The notes beneath the pieces were generated by a model. The model had not been told where the DNA came from. It saw only the letters and a list, made by a program, of their open reading frames with translations, and made no database searches. A stretch of 10,628 bases of DNA from Lachnospiraceae bacterium (lineage in GTDB: Bacteria; Bacillota; Clostridia; Lachnospirales; Lachnospiraceae): positions 1-10,628 of the forward strand of contig CAAFJI010000068.1 of the NCBI GenBank assembly GCA_900763175.1. Direction: 5' to 3'. Of this stretch, positions 1 to 5,521 are shown one piece after another. The stretch's first letter is position 1; the number at the start of each line of letters is the position of its first letter. A program made the position numbers and the translations under genes.

Positions 1-51
1 CACTATGAAAAGTCCGATTACAATTAAATATACTTTGAAAGGAAGATCACC
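1..51 (+). other. Window-edge leader of the first gene; possible tail of an upstream gene
   Basis: Only 51 bases precede the first clear gene. A frame starting at base 2 is open to a TGA at 53-55 that overlaps the next start as ATGA. This could be the last 17 codons of an upstream gene with 4-bp stop/start overlap. A second frame ends with TAA at 25-27 and could equally be an upstream tail. AAGGAAG at about 39-45 is the ribosome binding site for the gene at 52. Nothing here identifies the upstream product. Confidence 0.3.
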
Positions 52-1227
52 ATGAATTACAAATTAGAACTCAAACAAATCGTGGAATTTCCACGCTGTC
101 GCATTTACCGTGACTTCATACAAACTTTAATCACTACCAAGAGCATCCGAACTACCGGGGGCTCTTTTCTTTTTTATTATCTGGTATTATGCTCCTATGC
201 AAATTACCGCACATCCTACCGCCGGATGGAACACATTACCTATACCATTGGTCCAGGAGAGTGGATCTGCACAGTCACAGATCTTCAGGAATGGTTTCGC
301 TGCCGTTTCCAACATCAAGCGTTGTCCATCCTTCGATTTTTTGAAGAGCAGAATTACATTACCTACTCTCTTCTCGGCAAAAACCGCCTGGTCAAATTCA
401 AAATATCAGACTGGCCCAAAGACAATACCGTATTGGAATACAACTATCCCTGTAAAAAAGATACAGGGTTTTTCTTTTTCCCGATTGCCAAAGTTCACGA
501 ACTAATTGGCATTGGAAAATGCTCGGAAATGGATGTTATTCTGGATCTGTGGATTCATGCAGTTTACAACGATTCCTCTGTCCTGGGATCTGATTCCGGT
601 CCCATTGTCTATTACCGGGATAATACCGGAAATCCCCTTACCAGCTTTAATGAACTGGGTGAAAGGTGGAGTCTGTCAAAGGCATCGGTATCACGACTCT
701 TGAAGAAACTGGAGGAAAAAGAATACATTACACTTATCTCATTTACAGGAAAACACGGAAGCGTAATTTATCTCAACAATTACCTGTCCGTGATGTTTAA
801 TATCAGCGACGTTATGATTGACAAGGAGGAGATCGCTATGAAGATGCAATTACCAATCCATGTACCTGAAGAAATCACTATTGAGGATTCTGCTTCTGTT
901 AGCGTTTCAGAAACTGTCACAGACTCACAAATCACCGTTACAAAAAATGATTCCTGCGTTCCAGATTCACACATGAAATTTATCGTGCAAAAAGTCGCAG
1001 AACTATTGGATTCACAAGGGATTCCATGTTGCCACTGCTCCAAAACCCGCTATATATTATCTCCATTATCAGCCTGCAAAGATATATTTAATACATTTAC
1101 TCTAAATATTATCTGTCCCTACGGAAATGCCGCTTATCGGTTTGAGTTGTCCGTAAGTCCAGGGGATGAGTCTGCCCAAAAGATGCCTGCCGTGGCAGAG
1201 CCTTCTGCACTGAAAGGGGGGGAATAG
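52..1227 (+). CDS. Tandem winged-helix DNA-binding protein of a mobile element (MarR/replication-initiator-like)
   Basis: This is a 391-residue protein, probably a cytoplasmic DNA-binding regulator or replication/maintenance protein; its target is unknown. Two winged-helix-like segments are visible. The first is at about residues 35-118, with an HTH-like stretch around TVTDLQEWF followed by a wing. The second, at about 196-245, is stronger: SLSKASVSRLLKKLEEKEYI is a typical recognition helix and is followed by a wing around ISFTGKHGS. After residue 260 comes a Ser/Thr/Val-rich linker, then a C-terminal domain with a Cys/His cluster (CCHC at 326-329). The start at 52 follows AAGGAAG at good spacing. 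The stop is 2 bp before the next gene, so the two are cotranscribed. A strong in-frame internal ribosome binding site precedes Met263 (see separate entry). The DNA-binding call is from motif reading and the biological role is not known. Confidence 0.75.
   Translation: MNYKLELKQIVEFPRCRIYRDFIQTLITTKSIRTTGGSFLFYYLVLCSYANYRTSYRRMEHITYTIGPGEWICTVTDLQEWFRCRFQHQALSILRFFEEQNYITYSLLGKNRLVKFKISDWPKDNTVLEYNYPCKKDTGFFFFPIAKVHELIGIGKCSEMDVILDLWIHAVYNDSSVLGSDSGPIVYYRDNTGNPLTSFNELGERWSLSKASVSRLLKKLEEKEYITLISFTGKHGSVIYLNNYLSVMFNISDVMIDKEEIAMKMQLPIHVPEEITIEDSASVSVSETVTDSQITVTKNDSCVPDSHMKFIVQKVAELLDSQGIPCCHCSKTRYILSPLSACKDIFNTFTLNIICPYGNAAYRFELSVSPGDESAQKMPAVAEPSALKGGE
823..840 (+). promoter_or_regulatory. 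Internal in-frame ribosome binding site and ATG within the first gene
   Basis: AAGGAGG at 823-829 is followed after 8 bases by ATG at 838-840, in frame with the 52-1227 gene at Met263. This is a better Shine-Dalgarno site than the one at the annotated start. Translation from it would give a 129-residue product containing the linker and the Cys/His-cluster C-terminal domain without either winged helix. Whether it is used is inference. Confidence 0.45.
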
Positions 1228-1229
1228 AC

Positions 1230-1760
1230 ATGGCAAACCGCAATACACAGGGATTTCCTTCACCCGAAGAAGATCCACGTTTTCACGACACCTATCAGTT
1301 TTTACGCAGATACCGGGATGCAACCTACAGCCTGAAGGTAGTCGTACACCAGATGGAGCACCAGTTTAAGCTCCAATACGACAATGACATCGACAAATTT
1401 CTGGACTCCATCTATGCTGCCGGGGCTGATCTTACCGGAAGCGACATCGAACAACGGGCAAAAAGTATTGCCAGAAGCAACCAGATGCTGAAGCTTTTGG
1501 AATCATCCATCGATCTCCTCCGGAACAATCACAAGCATGGGGAACAGTATTACTGGATTCTCTACTACGCTTTTCTCTCTCCACAGGAAATGAAAAATAC
1601 AGATGAGATATTGGATAAGCTGGCTCACCACATCACCAATATTTCCTACCGCACCTATTACCGGAAACGCAGGGCTGCGATTGAAGCACTCAGTACCATC
1701 CTTTGGGGATTTACTGCAAAAGAGACATTGGATACGCTCAACAAGTTCTTTCCAGAGTAA
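1230..1760 (+). CDS. Small ArpU/sigma-region-4-like helical protein, putative transcription factor
   Basis: This 176-residue protein is mainly helical, with no signal peptide or membrane segment. The C-terminal third (about residues 105-160) has the layout seen in phage ArpU/RinA-type late regulators and sigma region 4: a helix around YYWILYYAF, then DEILDKLAHHI, a turn, SYRTYYRKRRAAIEALS as recognition helix, and LWGF. That places an HTH at about 124-155. The N-terminal two thirds are an acidic and basic helical stretch that I do not recognise. The gene follows the previous stop by 2 bp. Its ribosome binding site (AAAGGGGG at 1213-1220) lies inside the end of the upstream gene, implying translational coupling. 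By analogy it may switch on element genes, but its target promoter is not evident. Family assignment is moderate; the reading frame is secure. Confidence 0.7.
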   Translation: MANRNTQGFPSPEEDPRFHDTYQFLRRYRDATYSLKVVVHQMEHQFKLQYDNDIDKFLDSIYAAGADLTGSDIEQRAKSIARSNQMLKLLESSIDLLRNNHKHGEQYYWILYYAFLSPQEMKNTDEILDKLAHHITNISYRTYYRKRRAAIEALSTILWGFTAKETLDTLNKFFPE

Positions 1761-1831
1761 TACATATCGCCTATCTCCTCGGCTTTTCGTAATATCATAA
1801 AAATGTTATACTAAAAAATGCAAAATATATA

Positions 1832-1862
1832 TTGACTCTCACGGAACGTCATAGCGTACAGT
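1832..1862 (+). promoter_or_regulatory. MerR-type 19-bp-spaced promoter with dyad operator
   Basis: A -35 box TTGACT (1832-1837) and a -10 box TACAGT (1857-1862) are separated by 19 bp, the over-long spacing characteristic of promoters activated by MerR-family proteins. Between them is an imperfect dyad at 1836-1854: CTCTCACG, centre GAA, CGTCATAG, pairing at 6 of 8 half-site positions. It lies directly upstream of the MerR gene, so autoregulation is expected. A second candidate, an extended -10 TGTTATACT at 1804-1812 with a poor -35, could give basal expression. Confidence 0.8.
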
Positions 1863-1892
1863 TATCTTATCAGGAACAGGAGGTCAGCAACT

Positions 1893-2741
1893 ATGAGGAC
1901 AGTCAAAGAAATATCAGAACTTACAGGTATCAGCGTTCGCACGCTTCACTATTACGATGAAATCGGGCTTTTAAAACCAACACAAAAAAGTGATGCGGGA
2001 TACCGGCTTTATGACGATAGGGCATTGGAAATATTACAGCAGATTCTGTTTTTCCGTGAGTTTGACATTCCTTTGAAAGAAATCAAAGCTGTTCTGGAGA
2101 ATCCTGCTCTTGAAAGGAACCAGATCTTGCAAATGCAGAGAAAAATGTTGGTAGCAAAGAAAGAACGTATGGAACATCTGATTGCCAGCATTGATGATAT
2201 CCTGAAAGGAGAGAATAAAATGGATTTTGCGATTTTTAGTAAAACGGAAGTTGAAGAAATGTTCCAAACTATGTTTGAACATATGCCTGACAATATGAAA
2301 GAACTTGCTGTAAAAGAGTTTGGAAGCATTGAAGAATGGAAAAAGCATTATATTAAGACAGTTTCATCAGAAGAAATGCAGAAAGGCTATGCTAAAGTTG
2401 TTGAGTGGTATGGAGGAAAAGAGCAATTCCTGTCTGTTGCCAACAATCCTATTAGCAAAGAGGCTGCAGAAAGTTACAACCAACAATTTGACAATCTTTT
2501 ATACAAATTAGCAGCTAAAAAAGTATGTTCACCAGATTCTTCTGAAGTAAGAGAACTTGTTTCCGAATACGGTTTTCTTATGAAACAACTTTCACAGATA
2601 AAGAAAGAACACGGTCTGATGGTTGCACAGGCTCAATATTACCGTAATGAAAAAATCAAACCTATGATAGATGAAAAATACGGCAATGGTACAGCCGAAT
2701 TCTTCGCACAAGCTTTCGAAGCATTTTATAAAGACAAGTAA
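1893..2741 (+). CDS. MerR-family transcriptional regulator with TipAS ligand-binding domain (TipA/Mta type)
   Basis: This 282-residue protein has a canonical MerR N-terminus. The HTH and wing cover residues 1-70 (ISELTGISVRTLHYYDEIGL, then AGYRLYDD). A dimerising coiled coil follows at about 76-108 and a helical TipAS-type effector domain at about 120-280. Family members such as TipAL of Streptomyces and Mta of Bacillus bind drug-like ligands and twist 19-bp-spaced promoters into an active form. The start at 1893 follows AGGAGGT at 1878-1884. A dedicated MerR promoter lies upstream and an intrinsic terminator downstream, so this is a monocistronic unit. No obvious target gene other than itself is in the window. 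An internal ribosome binding site before Met110 could yield the effector domain alone. The sequence appears more AT-rich than the conjugation genes, compatible with later acquisition; I did not compute this. Confidence 0.93.
   Translation: MRTVKEISELTGISVRTLHYYDEIGLLKPTQKSDAGYRLYDDRALEILQQILFFREFDIPLKEIKAVLENPALERNQILQMQRKMLVAKKERMEHLIASIDDILKGENKMDFAIFSKTEVEEMFQTMFEHMPDNMKELAVKEFGSIEEWKKHYIKTVSSEEMQKGYAKVVEWYGGKEQFLSVANNPISKEAAESYNQQFDNLLYKLAAKKVCSPDSSEVRELVSEYGFLMKQLSQIKKEHGLMVAQAQYYRNEKIKPMIDEKYGNGTAEFFAQAFEAFYKDK
2205..2222 (+). promoter_or_regulatory. Internal start for a TipAS-like short isoform
   Basis: AAAGGAGA at 2205-2212 is followed after 7 bases by ATG at 2220-2222, in frame at Met110 of the MerR gene. 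It falls exactly between the coiled coil and the effector domain. Starting here gives a 173-residue ligand-binding domain lacking DNA-binding ability. Streptomyces tipA is known to make long and short forms from an in-frame internal start; use of this site here is inferred from that precedent. Confidence 0.6.
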
Positions 2742-2777
2742 TCATTAGAACTACACAAAAGCACAACAATACACCAT

Positions 2778-2809
2778 GCAGGGAATCAAAATGGTTTCCT
2801 GCTTTTTTT
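2778..2809 (+). terminator. Intrinsic terminator of the MerR gene
   Basis: GCAGGGAA (2778-2785) pairs with TTTCCTGC (2795-2802), with one G-T wobble and a 9-base loop, followed by seven T residues. It lies 37 bases after the MerR stop. The structure closely resembles the terminator at 4314-4342. Confidence 0.88.
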
Positions 2810-2840
2810 ATGCCAACCAGTGAAAATGGCACAGAAATGA

Positions 2841-2966
2841 CCTGCTTCTGCGATTGAAGCGTAAAATTACCCATGCTACAATAGGTATTGCTTATAGTTT
2901 TCCTTATTTCCAGCACCCATAGATGGTACTTTTTTTGTACCTGTAAATTCAATCGCTGACAGCAGG
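2841..2966. repeat. Imperfect inverted repeat pair flanking an 89-bp spacer
   Basis: The left arm is 2841-2858 (CCTGCT, TCT, GCGATTGAA). The right arm is 2948-2966, whose reverse complement reads CCTGCT, GTCA, GCGATTGAA. Fifteen bases match across two blocks, with a 3/4-base interruption. Flanking target-site duplication is not seen. It could be a relic of a MITE-like insertion, a long regulatory hairpin or part of a transfer or replication origin. Confidence 0.55.
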
Positions 2967-2978
2967 TTCTATGTACTT

Positions 2979-3025
2979 TGTACGTACACTATACTTACAA
3001 TACCAAACGTATCCTGTACGTACAG
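2979..3025. repeat. Two TGTACGTACA palindromes, probable operators
   Basis: TGTACGTACA occurs at 2979-2988 and again at 3015-3024, where the palindrome extends to 12 bp as CTGTACGTACAG (3014-3025). The 36-bp spacing is between three and four helical turns. They lie 45-90 bases upstream of the start at 3070, around the likely promoter. A dimeric DNA-binding protein, perhaps one of the winged-helix proteins of this element, is a plausible ligand; this is inference. Confidence 0.6.
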
Positions 3026-3069
3026 CCATATGTATAAAGTTTCCTATTATATATAGAAGGGAGTCAATC

Positions 3070-3597
3070 ATGAAAACAAGGAACGAAATCTATCAAGGAG
3101 AGGGAGCCAAGCTCTTACGGTTCATTACCACTTACCATACTCTGAGGTATGACCAGGTTTTACAACTTTTCTCCCGACATGAGCAGTCTATCAAGTCATT
3201 GATTACCAGCCTCATCAAACAAGGGCGCATCATTTACGATAAAGAGCATGACCTTCTTTGTGACAGCCAGCAGTCTGCTGAAAATCCTGACTATGCTATA
3301 ATTACATGCTTTTGGGTACTGCTGGATTTTAAGAAAGGTGTTGTATACCACACCAGTGGCGAATTTCCAATCAAGCTCAATTTCTTTTCGCAAGATGAAC
3401 AATACGAAATCATCTATATCGGTGAAGAACAGGAGGCTCTGATCAATCATGTGATGGAAAGTATCCCATCACATGGTTCCAAACGCCTGATTGTCTTAGA
3501 ATCCGAAAGCCAGGCTGCCAAAATCACCATTGATGATGTAGCCGCTTACTGCCTTGTAAATGAATCCGGTGCTGTCAGTTACTACATGAAAAAGTAG
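3070..3597 (+). CDS. Winged-helix protein of unknown function (DUF5697-like)
   Basis: This 175-residue protein has no signal peptide. An N-terminal winged helix spans about residues 10-58 (GAKLLRFITTYHTLRYDQVL then IKSLITSLIKQGRIIYD). An alpha/beta domain follows at about 75-175, with strands around FWVLLDF, YEIIYIG and RLIVLESE. The layout resembles the replication-relaxation proteins of conjugative elements, and I recall similar proteins under the label DUF5697; this is from memory and unverified. The start at 3070 is chosen because AAGGGAG (3057-3063) lies 6 bases upstream; the frame is open to an ATG at 2971, but that start has no ribosome binding site and would run through the operator-like palindromes. 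It is the first gene of the plus-strand operon, and the next gene begins 6 bases after its stop. Confidence 0.75.
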   Translation: MKTRNEIYQGEGAKLLRFITTYHTLRYDQVLQLFSRHEQSIKSLITSLIKQGRIIYDKEHDLLCDSQQSAENPDYAIITCFWVLLDFKKGVVYHTSGEFPIKLNFFSQDEQYEIIYIGEEQEALINHVMESIPSHGSKRLIVLESESQAAKITIDDVAAYCLVNESGAVSYYMKK

Positions 3598-3603
3598 GTT
3601 ATT

Positions 3604-4305
3604 ATGACGCAAAATACACCAACCATTTACCAGCGGCTTGAAAAACTGGAAGGGGAGCTGCAAAAACTGACGAATACCGTTTACGCTCTGAAGGTCACTG
3701 ATATCCAGAATTATGATAAAAATTTTGAGGAACTGAGCGTCAGTGCTGCTCTTCGGGCGGAGCGGATTGCCTGCCAGATGCGTAACCTTGTCTGTCCGGC
3801 TCTCTCCCCAAATCAAGCAGCTTATCTTCCCAAAGTGGCAGATGCACAGGGAATGCGGATTGCAGAACAGCAGGGGATTCTCACCATTACGCTTCCCGGA
3901 CTGCTTCCGAAACGAAGAGTCCACACAAACACTGCATTTCTCCATGAACCGCTTAATTATATGCTTCGGGAGTATGTAAAACAAAATGCCCTGCCCCTCT
4001 ATCGTGACTGCGTGATATGTTTCAGTCAAATATATGACAGGGAACTTCCTCAAAGACGTATCCGGGATTATGACAATCTGGAGTTTAAACAGATTCTGGA
4101 TACACTTTGTACTTATGTTCTGACAGATGACAGCGGCTTTTTCTGTGATTCCTACTACACGACACAGCTTGGCTTAAAGGACTGTACACTGGTATCGGTT
4201 ATGGAAAAAGCTGACTTTCCGAAATGGCTGCAGAACCAGAAAAATCATCACGAAAGCATGTCGGAAAATCTCCTGACTTCTCAGGCAGAAATCCGACATC
4301 GGTAA
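3604..4305 (+). CDS. Unknown-function protein (DUF6100-like) with RusA-like resolvase signature
   Basis: This is a 233-residue protein. Residues 1-50 look like a coiled coil (YQRLEKLEGELQKLTNTVY). Residues 88-200 follow the RusA Holliday-junction resolvase layout. First comes a strand ending in Pro-Gly (ILTITLPGLLPKRR), then a helix (LNYMLREYV) and a strand (RDCVICFSQIY). Next is the acidic motif RDYDNLEFKQILDTL, with D155, D157, N158, K162 and D166. It is followed by TDDS with D175 and D176, and two final strands. In E. coli RusA the catalytic residues lie in the order D-x-D-N-x-x-K ... DD; here there is one extra residue between N and K. I associate such proteins with DUF6100, from memory. 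If active, it would cut four-way junctions during element replication or transfer. It starts 6 bases after the previous stop with a weak ribosome binding site, so coupling is likely. The frame is secure and the function is inferred. Confidence 0.7.
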   Translation: MTQNTPTIYQRLEKLEGELQKLTNTVYALKVTDIQNYDKNFEELSVSAALRAERIACQMRNLVCPALSPNQAAYLPKVADAQGMRIAEQQGILTITLPGLLPKRRVHTNTAFLHEPLNYMLREYVKQNALPLYRDCVICFSQIYDRELPQRRIRDYDNLEFKQILDTLCTYVLTDDSGFFCDSYYTTQLGLKDCTLVSVMEKADFPKWLQNQKNHHESMSENLLTSQAEIRHR

Positions 4306-4313
4306 GAACCACC

Positions 4314-4342
4314 GCAGGGAACTTTGTTTTCTTGCTTTTTTT
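4314..4342 (+). terminator. Intrinsic terminator or attenuator inside the operon
   Basis: GCAGGGAA (4314-4321) pairs with TTTCTTGC (4328-4335), using two G-T wobbles, and is followed by seven T residues. The wobbles make it weaker than the related structure at 2778-2809, so some read-through into the downstream genes is plausible. Confidence 0.7.
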
Positions 4343-4390
4343 ATCTCCAAACCACCGGAGATTTACCCAAGTATAGGCTTGCATGGGTAA
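4343..4390 (+). repeat. Two leader hairpins between terminator and TTG-start gene
   Basis: ATCTCC (4343-4348) and GGAGAT (4357-4362) form a perfect 6-bp stem. It is followed immediately by TTACCC (4363-4368) and GGGTAA (4385-4390) enclosing a nested CAAG/CTTG stem. The half-site TTACCCA recurs at 2867-2873. These may be RNA leader structures or a DNA operator controlling the gene at 4415. Confidence 0.5.
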
Positions 4391-4414
4391 GAACTGAATT
4401 GAGGTGATGCTTAT

Positions 4415-5521
4415 TTGATAAGACCTGACACTACGAAATACCGCTTACTGGAAATGATAGGGATGTGCGGGGAATTTCCCGCAGACCAGCTAAACAGACT
4501 CATCCCAAGTGCCTCCTATGCGGAAAAACTCATTACGGATTTGAAGGCGGAACACCTCATCCGTACCCACTACCGGGATGCTCTCAGAGGCTACCGTCTT
4601 ACAAAAGCTGCGAAAGAGATGCTGTTATCTGTCTCGCCGCTACGCTTCCAGTGCTATCTGACCGGCAATACCGAGACGAACCTCATCCGAAGTGAAGTAT
4701 CCCGACGTATCCGCTTACATCAGAAAGCCGAAACGTATCTGACACTCCTTCATGCCGGGATTCCCTTTTATCCGGATGTAAAACCTGACATCTTCTGTAA
4801 TCACCGCGAAGCTGGTTCCATCGGTATGCGAAGCCTTCCTCTTTTTTACGCTTCCAGAGAAATTAAGGAATTGGGCCCGGAGACCACGAAGATTAGGAAC
4901 TCCCGCAGCATGGGCATCCTGATGGCACCGCAATGTGTCTATGTCCTTTATAACACGGGAAACGGAGTCCTGAAATGGGAATATCGAACGGAAGTCCGCT
5001 TAAACGCCTTCCTGCAGCATTACCTGCAAGGCTACCCTTACAACGGACATCCACAGATCCGGGCAATCATGACCGGAACCGACATGGAAATGGCTTTCCG
5101 GCTGTTTACCAGTACCGGAGGCTACAAAAAGAGCCTGTTTATGCTGGACACCTCCTTCGAGCATTTCCATTACCTTCCCAATACTCCGGAAGGGGAAGTG
5201 CTTTTAAAACTGCTGGTTCACCCTGAGATCATGGAAAAGCTGGACAACCTCCTGCTGTCCGATCTGGGCTGCCGCAGCGATTCAATTCCACTGGAACATG
5301 ATGCCACGGATGCTTCCGGGAACCCCATCCTTCTTGCTTATGATTTTGACATGCAGCGAATCAACCGGTTCAATACCGGCTTAAATGTATACGGCAGATC
5401 CGGGAACCTGATCTGTTTCGATTTTCAGATTCCGGTCCTGAAAAAATACTTAACTGCCACAATCCATTTCTCCAGTATTGACCTTTGCAAATTCAAAAGG
5501 GGGTTTTTACATGAACCGTAA
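4415..5521 (+). CDS. Replication-relaxation-like winged-helix protein of a conjugative element
   Basis: This 368-residue cytoplasmic protein has an N-terminal winged helix at about residues 8-66 (KYRLLEMIGMCGEF, YAEKLITDLKAEHLI, wing to GYRLT). A long alpha/beta region follows. It contains VYVLYNTGNGVLKWEYRTE (175-193), which resembles the conserved core of replication-relaxation proteins found beside coupling ATPases in Gram-positive elements. Family members are linked to plasmid replication or DNA relaxation, but their activity is poorly defined. The start is TTG at 4415, preceded by GAGGTGAT (4401-4408) at 6 bases; no ATG with comparable support exists nearby. Its stop overlaps the start of the coupling ATPase gene by 11 bases, so translation is coupled. 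A terminator-like hairpin and leader hairpins lie directly upstream and could control it separately from the two genes before it. Confidence 0.78.
   Translation: MIRPDTTKYRLLEMIGMCGEFPADQLNRLIPSASYAEKLITDLKAEHLIRTHYRDALRGYRLTKAAKEMLLSVSPLRFQCYLTGNTETNLIRSEVSRRIRLHQKAETYLTLLHAGIPFYPDVKPDIFCNHREAGSIGMRSLPLFYASREIKELGPETTKIRNSRSMGILMAPQCVYVLYNTGNGVLKWEYRTEVRLNAFLQHYLQGYPYNGHPQIRAIMTGTDMEMAFRLFTSTGGYKKSLFMLDTSFEHFHYLPNTPEGEVLLKLLVHPEIMEKLDNLLLSDLGCRSDSIPLEHDATDASGNPILLAYDFDMQRINRFNTGLNVYGRSGNLICFDFQIPVLKKYLTATIHFSSIDLCKFKRGFLHEP

Larger units (their letters stand above)
2810..3069. other. Non-coding region dense in inverted repeats; candidate regulatory or origin-type site
   Basis: About 260 bases between the MerR terminator and the next gene carry no convincing coding frame. 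They hold an imperfect inverted repeat (2841-2858 with 2948-2966), a small hairpin with GGTAC/GTACC arms and a seven-T loop (2925-2941), the sequence TTACCCATGC (2867-2876) and two TGTACGTACA palindromes. The right end is AT-rich and contains the ribosome binding site for the gene at 3070. A promoter must lie here for the downstream operon. Candidate -10 boxes are TATACT (2990-2995) and TATAAA (3033-3038), but neither has a good -35. Confidence 0.5.

Noticed and set aside
2925..2941. GGTAC-T7-GTACC hairpin as a terminator
   Set aside because: The T residues are in the loop rather than after the stem and the stem is only 5 bp, so it does not fit an intrinsic terminator.
2662..2952. 96-residue minus-strand frame across the MerR 3' end and terminator
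   Set aside because: It overlaps a confident gene and its terminator, has no visible ribosome binding site and no recognisable domain.
2971..3069. Upstream ATG extending the gene at 3070 by 33 residues
   Set aside because: No ribosome binding site precedes 2971, the added segment is unlike the rest of the protein and it would encode through two operator-like palindromes. ATG at 3070 has AAGGGAG at proper spacing.
2810..3069. CRISPR array or regular iterons in the repeat-rich spacer
   Set aside because: The repeats are palindromic and few, with no regular repeat-spacer pattern and no cas genes.
5478..5510. Upstream ATG adding 11 residues to the coupling ATPase
   Set aside because: It lies inside the preceding gene without a ribosome binding site, whereas ATG at 5511 has AAAAGGGGG 7 bases upstream and leads directly into the first membrane segment.
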